Shown here: piece by piece, positions 8,299 to 16,756 of the stretch
How the letters are laid out: every line of letters starts with the position of its first letter
How positions within the stretch are numbered: position 1 is the stretch's first letter
NCBI RefSeq assembly: GCF_050876985.1
Contig: NZ_JBPAPP010000001.1
From: Halopseudomonas sp002296055
GTDB lineage: Bacteria > Pseudomonadota > Gammaproteobacteria > Pseudomonadales > Pseudomonadaceae
Length of the DNA: 64,000 nt
Strand: one strand, 5' to 3'
Notes under the pieces: model-generated
What the model saw: only the letters and a program-made list of their open reading frames with translations
What the model was told of the DNA's origin: nothing
Databases searched by the model: none
Program-made: the position numbers and the translations under genes

Positions 8299-9108
8299 TT
8301 AACGCCCTCCGAACAGGCGCTGCAGCAGGCCCTTCTTCTGTGCTTCGAGGAAGCGGTGCGCAACGTCCTTGCCAAGCAGACGCTCTACGGCGTCGCTGTA
8401 AGCCTGACCGGCGTCGCTCTTGTCGTCCATGATGACCGGCACGCCCTGGTTGGAGGCCTTGAGAACCGCCTGCGATTCGGGAATCACACCCAGCAGCGGA
8501 ATGGACAGAATGTCTTCAACGTCGGCTACCGAGAGCATTTCGCCGTTTTCGACGCGCTCGGGGTTGTAGCGCGTCAGCAGCAGGTGCTCCCTGATCTTCT
8601 CGCCCTTCTCGGCGCGGCGCGACTTGCTGGAGAGCAGGCCCAGAATACGGTCCGAGTCACGTACCGATGAGACTTCCGGGTTGGTCACCACGACGGCCTC
8701 ATCGGCAAAGTACATGGCCAGATGAGCGCCTTTCTCGATACCGGCAGGGGAGTCGCAGACGATGTAGTCGAAGTTCTCTTTCAGCTCTTCGAGTACGCGC
8801 TCAACGCCTTCGGGAGTCAGGGCGTCCTTGTCGCGGGTCTGGGAAGCCGGGAGGATGAACAGGTTCTCCGAGCGCTTGTCCTTGATCAGCGTCTGATTCA
8901 TGTTGGAATCGCCGTTGATCAGGTTGACGAAGTCGTAAACCACACGGCGTTCGCAGCCCATGATCAGGTCGAGGTTACGCAGGCCGACGTCAAAGTCGAC
9001 GATGACGGTTTTGAAACCGCGCAGGGCCAGCCCGGTACCGATGGCGGCACTGGTGGTTGTTTTGCCCACCCCGCCCTTGCCTGAAGTGACAACGATGATC
9101 TTTGCCAA
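8299..9108 (-). CDS. minD: Septum site-determining ATPase MinD
   Basis: 269 aa. The start is TTG at 9106-9108, decided by AGGAAGG six bases upstream and by the family N-terminus (MAKIIVVTSGKGGVGKTT). The deviant Walker A KGGVGKTT with its signature lysine, the switch DFDVGLRNLD, and the C-terminal amphipathic helix QKKGLLQRLFGGR (membrane targeting) are all present. ATP-bound MinD dimerises on the inner membrane, recruits MinC and is released by MinE. It is 134 bp downstream of minC and shares a junction with minE. Confidence 0.98.
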   Translation of the reverse strand: MAKIIVVTSGKGGVGKTTTSAAIGTGLALRGFKTVIVDFDVGLRNLDLIMGCERRVVYDFVNLINGDSNMNQTLIKDKRSENLFILPASQTRDKDALTPEGVERVLEELKENFDYIVCDSPAGIEKGAHLAMYFADEAVVVTNPEVSSVRDSDRILGLLSSKSRRAEKGEKIREHLLLTRYNPERVENGEMLSVADVEDILSIPLLGVIPESQAVLKASNQGVPVIMDDKSDAGQAYSDAVERLLGKDVAHRFLEAQKKGLLQRLFGGR

Positions 9109-9243
9109 AATGACCTTCCTGTCGAAAAAATGTCTGATAGTGGATTACGTCGGGCGGTGATGGTTCCCGACGTGGATGCAAGGCTGCGGAACTCGGTCAC
9201 AGACCAGAGAAATCGGGCGCCCCGAATGGGAGGACAGTATCTG

Positions 9244-10017
9244 TTAAAGCCCGGTTATCTTCAAGCTGTCACCCTCCAGACTGATCTGTACGGGCGCTTT
9301 CCATTGTTGCTTGCGCAGGTCCTCGGCAACCTTGTACTGCCCGGCGATGGAAACCAGCTCGGCTTCCAGGCTCTGGCAGAAGATGCGCGCCTGCTGGTTA
9401 CCCTGTACGCCGGCCAGTGCGCGGCCGCGTAGCGGGCCGTATACGTGGATGTGACCGTCAGCCAGTAGCTCGGCGCCGGCGCTGACCGGCGCCATCACGA
9501 TCAGATCGCCGCCGCGCGCGTAGATCTGCTGGCCGCCGCGTACCGGCTCGGTGATGATCTTGCCGGCACCGGCTGCTACCGGCGCAGGGGCGGCGGGGCT
9601 GGGAGCGGGCTTCGGCGCGGGCTTGGCGGCCGGCTTGGGCGCAGGCTCTGCGGCTACTTCAATCGGCTTTTCACGCTGCCGGCCCGGTGGCAGCAGGACC
9701 ATGTCGGCGTTGCCAGCCAGCGTGCGAAAGTCCTCGCCGCCGCGTAGCGCTACCGGCTGCAGGCCGTGGTCTCGGCAGATGCTGAGCAGGTGGCGCAGGG
9801 TCATGTCGCTCAGCGGCTCGCTCAGCTTGTCCAGCGCAATCACCACCGGGGTGTCGACGAAGAAATTGGGCGCCTGCTCTACCTTCTCGGCCAGTTGTCT
9901 GGCGAACTGCTCCGGCGCCAGGCGAATGAGCTCGACCAGCGTCATCGTCAGCATGCCGCCCTTAAGGTGGAATACCGGGTCGTTGTCGAGCAGGTCGAGG
10001 GTAGTGTCAGCAGTCAT
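9244..10017 (-). CDS. minC: Septum site-determining protein MinC
   Basis: 257 aa. The N-terminal FtsZ-inhibiting domain (about 1-105) is followed by an Ala/Pro/Lys-rich linker (about 120-150, KPAAKPAPKPAP type) and a C-terminal right-handed beta-helix domain (about 155-255, with TEPVRGGQQIYARGGDL and HVYGPLRGRALAG) that dimerises and binds MinD. It blocks Z-ring assembly away from midcell. First gene of minCDE, divergent from the htrB-like gene at 10129. The shared 110-bp gap should hold both promoters. Confidence 0.96.
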   Translation of the reverse strand: MTADTTLDLLDNDPVFHLKGGMLTMTLVELIRLAPEQFARQLAEKVEQAPNFFVDTPVVIALDKLSEPLSDMTLRHLLSICRDHGLQPVALRGGEDFRTLAGNADMVLLPPGRQREKPIEVAAEPAPKPAAKPAPKPAPSPAAPAPVAAGAGKIITEPVRGGQQIYARGGDLIVMAPVSAGAELLADGHIHVYGPLRGRALAGVQGNQQARIFCQSLEAELVSIAGQYKVAEDLRKQQWKAPVQISLEGDSLKITGL

Positions 10018-10128
10018 GGTCCATCCAGTTCATAAAGAATCAGCGCTTCCTTATATAGATTGACCCCACAGATCGCAAGCCGCGTGCGCCTTGGTTAGAA
10101 TGTGGGTTTTCGCTGAATGGGCCACCTG

Positions 10129-11088
10129 ATGGATCGTCCTGGTTTTTCCACCGCATTGCTGCATCCGCGCTACTGGCTGCTCTGGTTGGGGCTGGGCCTG
10201 CTCTGGCTGGTGGTGCAGCTACCCTATCGTTGGCTGCTGGGGTTAGGTCGCCTGCTGGGTTGGGGCATGTTTCATCTGATGGGTGACCGCCGTGAAGTGG
10301 CGCGAACCAACCTGGCGCTGTGCTTTCCCGAGATGTCCGAGATCGCCCGTGAGCGCCTGCTGCGGGAGAATTTTGCGTCCAACGGTATTGCCCTGTTCGA
10401 GATGGCGATGGCCTGGTGGTGGCCGCGTCAGCGGCTGGCGCGCCTGGCCCATATCGAAGGGCTGGAGCATCTGAACAACGCGGCCGCCCAGGGCAAGGGT
10501 GTGGTTCTGATGTCGCTGCACTTCACCACCCTGGAGATTGGTGCGGCGCTGCTGGGCCAGGCGGTGACCATTGATGGTATGTATCGCGAGCACCGCAATG
10601 CGGCCTTTGATTTTGTGCAGCGTCGTGGCCGCGAGCGGCATAACCTGGATGCCAAGGCGGTAGAGCGCGAAGACGTACGCAGCATGCTGCGCTCGCTGCG
10701 TTCAGGCCGGGCGATCTGGTACGCGCCGGACCAAGACTACGGTCGTAAGGCCAGTGTCTTTGTGCCTTTGTTCGGTGTGCAGGCGGCGACGGTCACCGCG
10801 ACCAGTACCTTCGCTCGCCTGGGCAAGGCGCTGGTGGTGCCCTTTACCCAAACCCGCCTGGCCGACGGCAGCGGCTATCGCCTGACTGTGCACCCGCCGC
10901 TGGAAGGCTTTCCGGGCAAGAACGAGACCGCCGACGCGCTGCGCATCAATCAGTGGGTCGAGCAGGCAATCAGTGCACAGCCGGATCAGTACATGTGGGT
11001 GCACAGGCGCTTCAAAACGCGCCCAGAGGGTGAGTCTCGGCCCTACGCCAAGCGCCGGCGGCGCAAGCGCAGGGCGCGGCGCAGCTGA
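10129..11088 (+). CDS. lpxL: Lipid A biosynthesis lauroyl acyltransferase (HtrB/LpxL family)
   Basis: About 319 aa from ATG 10129 (MDRPGFSTALLHPRYW, the family-like N-terminus); ATG 10117 would add MGHL. Neither has a clear Shine-Dalgarno. A single N-terminal membrane anchor (about 15-35) precedes the acyltransferase domain, which has the HX4E catalytic motif (SLHFTTLEIG). It transfers a secondary acyl chain to Kdo2-lipid A on the inner face of the membrane. The orthologue next to minC in P. aeruginosa is HtrB2 (PA3242), which adds laurate at the 2' side. The C-terminus is strongly basic (KRRRRKRRARRS). The stop overlaps the start of the patatin gene (TGATG), so the two are translationally coupled. 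Confidence 0.92.
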   Translation: MDRPGFSTALLHPRYWLLWLGLGLLWLVVQLPYRWLLGLGRLLGWGMFHLMGDRREVARTNLALCFPEMSEIARERLLRENFASNGIALFEMAMAWWWPRQRLARLAHIEGLEHLNNAAAQGKGVVLMSLHFTTLEIGAALLGQAVTIDGMYREHRNAAFDFVQRRGRERHNLDAKAVEREDVRSMLRSLRSGRAIWYAPDQDYGRKASVFVPLFGVQAATVTATSTFARLGKALVVPFTQTRLADGSGYRLTVHPPLEGFPGKNETADALRINQWVEQAISAQPDQYMWVHRRFKTRPEGESRPYAKRRRRKRRARRS

Positions 11089-12263
11089 TGTTGGAGCAGA
11101 CCAGTGGCGCCTGTACCGGGCTGATCCTCTCGGGCGGTGGCGCGCGTGCGGCCTATCAGGTTGGCGTGCTGTCGGTGTTGGCGGAGTTGCTGCCGGACGG
11201 CGCCAGTAACCCTTTTCCGGTGATCTGCGGCACCTCGGCAGGGGCGATCAATGCCCTGGCGTTGGCAACCAATGCGCAGAACTTTGGCGCTGGTGTGGCG
11301 CGTTTGCAGCAGGTCTGGTCGGCGTTTTCCTGTGATCAGGTCTATCGCAGCGACTGGCCAGGTGTCTCGGCTCAGGCGTGGCGCTGGGTCAGGGCCAATC
11401 TGCTGGGGGCCGCCAGCAAGCAGCCGACGGCACTGCTCGACAACGCGCCATTGCGCAGCCTGCTGCAGCGTACCCTGCACTTCGGGCAGATTGATGAGGC
11501 GCTGCAAGCCGGGCTGTTGCAGGCGGTGTCGGTCAGCGCCTTTGGTTATCAGTCGGCCGAGTCGGTCAGCTTTTATCAAGGGCGCGAGCGAATTCAGCCC
11601 TGGTCCCGGCATCGCCGCGTTGGTGTGCAGACCCGCCTGGGGCTGGAGCACTTGATGGCCTCATCGGCGATTCCCCTGGTTTTTCCACCAGTGCAGCTCA
11701 ACCGCGAATGGTTTGGAGATGGCGCGGTACGCCAGCAGGCGCCGATCAGTCCGGCGTTGCACCTTGGTGCCAACCGAGTGCTGGTGATTGGGGTGTCAGA
11801 TAACCTGGCCAATCAGCCGGCCGGCGGTCGCCGCGGCCCGCGCCTGCGTGCTGCCTTGCCGCCAACCCTGGCGCAAATTGGCGGGCACCTGCTCAGCAGC
11901 ACCTTTGTCGATAATCTGGAAGCGGATATTGAGCTGCTGGAGCGCATGAACAAGCTTGCCGGCTATCTGCCGGTAGGCTCGCGGATGAATGGCAAGGGCT
12001 TGCGCAAGGTGGAGGTGGAGATTATTTCACCCAGTGAGCCGCTGGATATCATTGCGGCGCGTCATCGCAGGCTGCTGCCGCGCAGCGTGCGCGCGTTTCT
12101 GCGGGGCAGTGGCGCAACCCGGGCATCCGGCGGCAGCGTGGTGAGCTATCTGCTGTTTGAAGCCGACTACACTCGCGAGCTGATCGCGCTTGGCCGCCGT
12201 GATGCGTTGGCTAAGCGCGATCAGCTGCAGCGTTTTCTCAGCCTGCCACCAGTACTCGAATAG
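11088..12263 (+). CDS. Patatin-like phospholipase
   Basis: 391 aa. The patatin features are in order: the oxyanion-hole glycine motif SGGGARAAYQVGVL near residue 12, the nucleophile elbow CGTSAGAIN (Ser near 50), and the catalytic DGA (FGDGAVRQQAP, near 210). Together they form a Ser-Asp dyad lipase. It has no export signal, so it probably acts in the cytosol or at the inner membrane on phospholipids or lysolipids. Its start overlaps the stop of the lipid A acyltransferase gene, suggesting co-regulated envelope lipid remodelling (inference). The 3' end runs 26 bp into the convergent rapA gene. Confidence 0.88.
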   Translation: MLEQTSGACTGLILSGGGARAAYQVGVLSVLAELLPDGASNPFPVICGTSAGAINALALATNAQNFGAGVARLQQVWSAFSCDQVYRSDWPGVSAQAWRWVRANLLGAASKQPTALLDNAPLRSLLQRTLHFGQIDEALQAGLLQAVSVSAFGYQSAESVSFYQGRERIQPWSRHRRVGVQTRLGLEHLMASSAIPLVFPPVQLNREWFGDGAVRQQAPISPALHLGANRVLVIGVSDNLANQPAGGRRGPRLRAALPPTLAQIGGHLLSSTFVDNLEADIELLERMNKLAGYLPVGSRMNGKGLRKVEVEIISPSEPLDIIAARHRRLLPRSVRAFLRGSGATRASGGSVVSYLLFEADYTRELIALGRRDALAKRDQLQRFLSLPPVLE

Positions 12264-15078
12264 CGTCCAGGCGCAGTTTGGCCTGTGTTAGTACCAGGTC
12301 GCCTTCGCCCAGTCGCAGCTGCAGGGCCTTGATCTCATCGTCGCGTACCAGCGGATTGACCTGCTGCAGCGCTTTGAGTCGATCAATTTCTTCTTCCAGC
12401 TCAGTGCGCAGCTGGGCGCGAGCGTCGTCGACCAACTGGCGATGCTGCGCGTCAGCGGCCTTTTCAGCCTTGTTCAGCAGGCCCTCGACTTGCTCGCGCT
12501 GGGTCTTGGCGATCTTCACTGCCAGTTGTCGTGGCAGCGATTCGATTTGTCCGTCCAGCGTGTCAAAGCTGACCTTGCCCGCCAGGTTGTTGCCGTTGAT
12601 GTCCAGCAGGCAGCGAATCGGCGTAGGCGGCAGCACGCGCTGCAGCTGCAGGGCTCGCGGGGCAACGGCCTCGCAGACATAGATACATTCAAGCAGCATG
12701 GTGCCGGGCTTCAGGGCCTTGTTCTTCAGCAGGCCAACAGCGCTGTTGCCCATGCTGCCCGATAGCACCAGGTCCATACCGCCTTGCAGCATGGGGTGCT
12801 CCCAGGTCAGAAACTGCATGTCTTCGCGCGACAGGGCGGTGTCGCGGTCGTAGGTGACGGTGACACCCTCGTCGTTACCCAGCGGGAAGCCGGCATCAAG
12901 CATGCGCTCACCTGGACGCAGAATCAGCGCGTTGTCGGAGTGGTCTTCGCTGTCCACCCCGAAGACGTCGAACAGACGCTCCATATAGATGGGCAACTGG
13001 AAGTCACTGTCCTGTTTGGCGATAGCGTCGATCATTTGCTCGGCGTCGGCCTGGCCGCGAGAGTGCAGCTCGAGCAGGCGGTCGCGGCCGTTGTGCAGCT
13101 CTTGCTCCAATGCCTGGCGTTCGTCGCGGGCGCGCTCAATCAGCGCATCCCAGCCGTCCTGAGCCGGGTGATCCAGGTGTTGCAGCAGCTCGCGACCATA
13201 GCTGTGCTGCAGCGCGTTACCGGTGGGGCAGGTGGCGCGGAAGGCGTTCAGGGCCTGGTCGTACCACTGGAACAGGTGCGCCTGAGCGGTGCCCTCCAGA
13301 TAAGGGATGTGCAGCTGGATACGGTGCTGTTGACCAATACGGTCCAGGCGGCCGATGCGCTGCTCCAGCAAATCCGGGTGGGTAGGCAGGTCAAACATCA
13401 CCAGATGGTGGGCGAACTGGAAGTTGCGGCCCTCGCTGCCGATTTCCGAGCAGATCAGCACCTGGGCGCCGAATTCTTCATCGGCGAAGAAGGCTGCTGC
13501 GCGGTCGCGCTCAACAATACTCATGCCCTCGTGGAACACGGTGGCGGGGATGCCACTGCGGATGCGCAGGGCGTCTTCCAGGTCCAGTGCCGTCTCCGCG
13601 TGGGCGCAGATCACCAGCACCTTGTTGCGCTTGAGCAGCTTGAGGGTGTCGATCAGCCACTCGACGCGCGGATCGGCTTGCCACCAGGGCTGCTCCTGAC
13701 CGTCAAAGTCGGCTTGCAATGGCTGCTCTGGATAGAGCGCCACCTGCCCTTCAAGGTCTTGGTATTGTGCGGGGCAGGGTAGAGGGTAGGCGTGCAGGTC
13801 GCGCTCTGGAAAGCCGGCAATCGCGGCGCGGGTGTTGCGGTAGAGCACGCGGCCGGTGCCATGCCGGTCGAGCAGTTGACGCACCAGGCTGTCACGCGCG
13901 GCCGGGGCGTCATCGCCGCCCTTGTCCAGCGCGGCGAACAGTGGGGTGGCGCTATCGCCAAGCCAGCCGGCAATGGCACTGCGGTCTTCGCTGCTGAGCT
14001 GATCCTGCTCCAGCAGGTGCTGCACCGCTTCGGCCACCGGCTGATAGCGTTCGGCTTCCTGTACAAAGTCTTCCAGGCTGTGGAAACGATCCGGGTCGAG
14101 CAGGCGCAGGCGAGCGAAATGGCTGGCCTGACCGAGCTGTTCGGGTGTGGCGGTGAGCAGCAGCACGGCCGGGGTTTGGCGAGCCAGCGTATCGACCAGC
14201 GCGTATTCGGGGCTGGGGTTGTCCTCATGCCAGACCAGGTGGTGGGCTTCGTCTACCACCAGCAGGTCCCAGTCGGCTTGCAGCAGGTGGTCCTGCGCAC
14301 TGGGGTTTTCCAGCAGAAACTCCAGCGCTACCAGCGCCAGTTGTTCTTCTTCGAAGGGATTGCTGTCGGCGCCGTCGCAGCGGTCGGCATTGAACAGCGC
14401 GAACTGGAGGTTGAAGCGGCGACGCATTTCGACCAGCCACTGGTGCTGCAGGTTTTCCGGCACCACGATCAATACCCGGCGCACGCGGCCGGTCTGCAGC
14501 TGACGATGCAGGATCAGGCCGGCTTCAATAGTCTTACCCAGGCCAACCTCGTCGGCCAGCAGGACGCGGGGCGCCATACGGTCTGCTACGTCGCGGGCAA
14601 TGTGTAGTTGGTGTCCGATTGGCTGGGTACGTACGCCGGCCAGGCCCAGCAGCGGCGAGCGCTGGATGCGGCAATAGTGGCGCAGACTTTCAAAGCGCAG
14701 GCTGAACCAGGGCAGCGGGTCAATCTGGCTGGCAAACAGGCGGTCACTGGCCAGACGAAACTGAATGAAGTTGTCCAGCATGGTTTCGGGGAAGCTGGCG
14801 CTCTCGCCATCTTCACGTAGCCCTTGGTAAACCAGCAGGCCGTCGGCCTCGCTAACGTCGCTGACCACCAGTTGCCAGCCCTCATGGTGGCTGATGGCAT
14901 CGCCCGGGCTGAAGCGCACGCGAGTCAGGGGTGCGTTGCGCAGGGCGTAGTGGCGGGTTTCACCGCTGGCCGGATACAGCACAATCACCACGCGGTCATC
15001 CTGTGACAGGACGGTGCCCAGCCCCAGTTCTGCTTCGCTGTCACTGACCCAGCGCTGTCCCGGGATAAAAACCGTCAT
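12238..15078 (-). CDS. rapA: RNA polymerase-associated ATPase RapA (HepA)
   Basis: 946 aa, the usual RapA length. N-terminal Tudor-like domains (from PGQRWVSDSEAELGLG) are followed by the Swi2/Snf2 ATPase with Walker A DEVGLGKTIEAG (near 177), DEAH box VVDEAHHLVW (near 275) and helicase C-terminal motifs (SEIGSEGRNFQF, QRIGRLDRIGQ). RapA binds core RNA polymerase and recycles it from stalled or post-termination complexes. It is monocistronic, with its own promoter in the 15079-15305 gap, and overlaps the 3' end of the patatin gene on the other strand. Confidence 0.96.
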   Translation of the reverse strand: MTVFIPGQRWVSDSEAELGLGTVLSQDDRVVIVLYPASGETRHYALRNAPLTRVRFSPGDAISHHEGWQLVVSDVSEADGLLVYQGLREDGESASFPETMLDNFIQFRLASDRLFASQIDPLPWFSLRFESLRHYCRIQRSPLLGLAGVRTQPIGHQLHIARDVADRMAPRVLLADEVGLGKTIEAGLILHRQLQTGRVRRVLIVVPENLQHQWLVEMRRRFNLQFALFNADRCDGADSNPFEEEQLALVALEFLLENPSAQDHLLQADWDLLVVDEAHHLVWHEDNPSPEYALVDTLARQTPAVLLLTATPEQLGQASHFARLRLLDPDRFHSLEDFVQEAERYQPVAEAVQHLLEQDQLSSEDRSAIAGWLGDSATPLFAALDKGGDDAPAARDSLVRQLLDRHGTGRVLYRNTRAAIAGFPERDLHAYPLPCPAQYQDLEGQVALYPEQPLQADFDGQEQPWWQADPRVEWLIDTLKLLKRNKVLVICAHAETALDLEDALRIRSGIPATVFHEGMSIVERDRAAAFFADEEFGAQVLICSEIGSEGRNFQFAHHLVMFDLPTHPDLLEQRIGRLDRIGQQHRIQLHIPYLEGTAQAHLFQWYDQALNAFRATCPTGNALQHSYGRELLQHLDHPAQDGWDALIERARDERQALEQELHNGRDRLLELHSRGQADAEQMIDAIAKQDSDFQLPIYMERLFDVFGVDSEDHSDNALILRPGERMLDAGFPLGNDEGVTVTYDRDTALSREDMQFLTWEHPMLQGGMDLVLSGSMGNSAVGLLKNKALKPGTMLLECIYVCEAVAPRALQLQRVLPPTPIRCLLDINGNNLAGKVSFDTLDGQIESLPRQLAVKIAKTQREQVEGLLNKAEKAADAQHRQLVDDARAQLRTELEEEIDRLKALQQVNPLVRDDEIKALQLRLGEGDLVLTQAKLRLDAIRVLVAG

Positions 15079-15305
15079 GCCACTCTCCTGATGGTGCCGA
15101 AAAAGGGCGCATATCGTACCCGATCACCTGCCATCCCGGAACCGGCGACTTGCCTTTGGTTGGCGCTGGTGGGACAGTTGGGTTGGTCAAAAAATGTGCA
15201 ATTTGTGCGTTGCGTCACTTTCGTATGCATAAAGACAAGGATTTGGCAGTCGATACAACAGTGTAGTCGGTCGTTTTTTTACGGATGCCACTTAGGGAAT
15301 GGACC

Positions 15306-15581
15306 ATGCTGATACCCGGATTGCCGCCAGCCGGCGCCCAGAATGATGCGGTAAAAACCAGTCGCGAGGTGAAGCCCTCGGCGGCCAGTGAGCCGCTGCA
15401 TGACGCGGCAACCCCGCAGGTTGAGCGTCGCCACAGTGATCGTGGGCGCTGGCCGGAGCGCAGGCGTGGTAAGCGTAAAGCCTCTGCCCGACGGGAGCCT
15501 GCTCGGCAAAGGGCGCAGGAGCAAGATGGCGAGGAGCTGGACCTGCCGGATAAGGGGCTGCTGGTCGATATTGAAGTTTGA
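15306..15581 (+). CDS. Small hypothetical protein, basic centre
   Basis: 91 aa from ATG 15306, chosen because AGGGA lies about 8 nt upstream. No domain is recognised. The N-terminus is MLIPGLPPAG, the middle is highly basic (RRHSDRGRWPERRRGKRK), and the C-terminus ends acidic (DKGLLVDIEV). It has no signal peptide or membrane segment. Arg-rich and disordered, it could bind nucleic acid (inference). It is divergent from rapA and followed 60 bp later by another small gene in the same direction. I recall similar small genes beside rapA in other pseudomonads. Confidence 0.6.
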   Translation: MLIPGLPPAGAQNDAVKTSREVKPSAASEPLHDAATPQVERRHSDRGRWPERRRGKRKASARREPARQRAQEQDGEELDLPDKGLLVDIEV

Positions 15582-15640
15582 TAGTCTGGGTTTAGAGAAG
15601 CCCCGATGGTCGGTGCGTCCCGGAACCGATGAGTGGAGTC

Positions 15641-15820
15641 ATGACCGACGAAAACCGCAATGGTGATGTGATCGATTTGGGTGAAGCCCGTCGTCAACGG
15701 ATTCACGATATTCACGATGCCCGCCTGGAGGCCATGCGCGATGCATTTGCGCGCGCGTTGCCGCTGCCAGCTGGCAGCAAGGCTGGCAAAAAGAATCGCC
15801 GCAACAAAAAGAAGAAGTAG
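15641..15820 (+). CDS. Small hypothetical protein with Lys-rich tail
   Basis: 59 aa from ATG 15641 (GGAG close upstream); ATG 15629 gives 63 aa. The sequence opens MTDENRNGDVIDLGEARRQRIHD-like (acidic, then VIDLGEARRQR), has a helix around HDARLEAMRDAFARAL, and ends in a poly-basic tail (KKNRRNKKKK). The 'VIDLGEARRQR' type start occurs in other short Pseudomonas proteins. Function unknown. Its stop lies only 12 bp before the ANR-type box of the next gene. Confidence 0.65.
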   Translation: MTDENRNGDVIDLGEARRQRIHDIHDARLEAMRDAFARALPLPAGSKAGKKNRRNKKKK

Positions 15821-15831
15821 CTCCCGCTCTA

Positions 15832-15845
15832 TTGACCCTCGTCAA
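15832..15845 (+). promoter_or_regulatory. ANR/FNR-type box upstream of the 38-aa peptide gene
   Basis: TTGACCCTCGTCAA is a perfect dyad TTGAC-N4-GTCAA, a variant of the ANR/FNR box TTGAT-N4-ATCAA. A -10-like CATAAC at 15866-15871 gives a start near 15878, placing the box centre at about -40. That is the class II activation position. Confidence 0.6.
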
Positions 15846-15902
15846 TAACCCTACAGCCCGCAAGGCATAACCTGCAGTCATTGCTAACGCAGGAGGTGGG
15901 TT

Positions 15903-16019
15903 ATGTACGTTGATGAAGCAGTCATTGCCGGTGTCATTACAGTGGGTTTGATGGTGGCTTTCTTGGGCGGCGTGGGGGTGTTTATCTGGCGCGACGCACA
16001 CAAGAAGAAGGCCAAGTAA
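15903..16019 (+). CDS. ccoM: 38-aa single-pass membrane peptide, CcoM-like
   Basis: 38 aa (begins MYVDEAVIAGVITVG), too short for usual gene callers. It has one transmembrane helix at about residues 7-28 with a short acidic N-terminus and a basic C-terminus (WRDAHKKKAK), so N-out/C-in is likely. AGGAGGTG sits 6 nt before the ATG, an excellent ribosome site. Length, topology and the pattern VGLMVAFLGG followed by FIWRDAHKK match my recollection of CcoM, the small extra subunit of the cbb3-type cytochrome oxidase of P. stutzeri. The ANR-type box upstream fits a role in low-oxygen respiration. No other oxidase genes are nearby. The family call is from memory. Confidence 0.65.
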   Translation: MYVDEAVIAGVITVGLMVAFLGGVGVFIWRDAHKKKAK

Positions 16020-16086
16020 GAGCGGGCGCGATAGTCGCATCAGGCTTGGGCCGGAGCTGACCTGAGCTTGCCGCAGCGGGCATAAT

Positions 16087-16111
16087 GGATAACCACCGCC
16101 GTTGGTTATCC
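16087..16111 (+). terminator. Perfect 9-bp hairpin upstream of the DTW gene
   Basis: GGATAACCA (16087-16095), 7-nt loop, TGGTTATCC (16103-16111). It lies between the upstream ATG at 16085 and ATG 16115. There is no T-run, so it may be an RNA end or a structure limiting translation of the DTW gene. Confidence 0.4.
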
Positions 16112-16114
16112 CTT

Positions 16115-16756
16115 ATGTCTGTCAACTCTTCAGCCGGCCGCGTTCGCTGCCGGGTGTGTGCTCGACCACAGGCTCAGTGCCTGTGTTCATTGATCCCTCG
16201 TTTGTGGCCGGCAACCCAATTGCTGGTGATTCAGCACCCTGATGAAGCCTTCCATGCGCTCAATACGGCTCGCCTGTTGGTGCCTGGGTTGGTTAACGCT
16301 CATTTGCTGGTGACCGAGTCGTTGCAGCAGCACCCGGCCTGGATGCGTCGTCTGCAGGACCCGCGGTGGCGTAACGAACTGCTTTTTCCTGGCGAGCAGG
16401 CGCAGGTCTTAGCGCCGGCACCGGCTGATCTGCGCCCCCGGCGGTTGGTGCTGCTCGATGGCACCTGGCGCAAGGCGCGTAAGCTGGTTTACCTCAATCC
16501 GATTTTGCAATCGCTGCCGCAGGTGCGCCTGCCGGCGGGGCTGATCAGTCGTTATCGGTTGCGCAAAGTGCCGCAACCGGGCGCGTTGTCCACCATCGAG
16601 GCGGGCGCCGAAGCGCTCTCGATATTGCACCAGGGTTTTGACAAGCGCGCGCTGCTGGCGCCCTTTGAAGCGCTGATCGAGGGGCAGATTCGCGCCATGG
16701 GTCAGGCGCGTTATCAGCAGAACTACCTATCGGACACCGACAGCGCTGCCAAATAG
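16115..16756 (+). CDS. DTW-domain tRNA-uridine aminocarboxypropyltransferase
   Basis: 213 aa from ATG 16115; an ATG at 16085 adds ten residues but would put the start inside a hairpin. The N-terminal zinc-type cysteine cluster is CRVCARPQAQCLC. The motif that names the family appears as DGTWRKARKL (near residue 120) and is followed by YRLRKVPQPGALSTIEA, the conserved substrate/SAM region. E. coli TapT and TapU-type enzymes of this family make acp3U in tRNA from SAM. Cytosolic. It appears monocistronic, between the ccoM-like gene and an SDR gene. Confidence 0.82.
   Translation: MSVNSSAGRVRCRVCARPQAQCLCSLIPRLWPATQLLVIQHPDEAFHALNTARLLVPGLVNAHLLVTESLQQHPAWMRRLQDPRWRNELLFPGEQAQVLAPAPADLRPRRLVLLDGTWRKARKLVYLNPILQSLPQVRLPAGLISRYRLRKVPQPGALSTIEAGAEALSILHQGFDKRALLAPFEALIEGQIRAMGQARYQQNYLSDTDSAAK

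Larger units (their letters stand above)
15878..16111 (+). ncRNA. Candidate PhrS-like dual-function transcript
   Basis: Predicted transcript from the ANR-type promoter to a hairpin GGATAACCA / TGGTTATCC (16087-16095 / 16103-16111), about 230 nt, containing the 38-codon ORF. From memory, P. aeruginosa PhrS is an ANR-activated sRNA of about 212 nt that holds a 37-codon ORF and maps near rapA. No primary-sequence comparison was possible, and the hairpin lacks a T-run. Confidence 0.35.
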
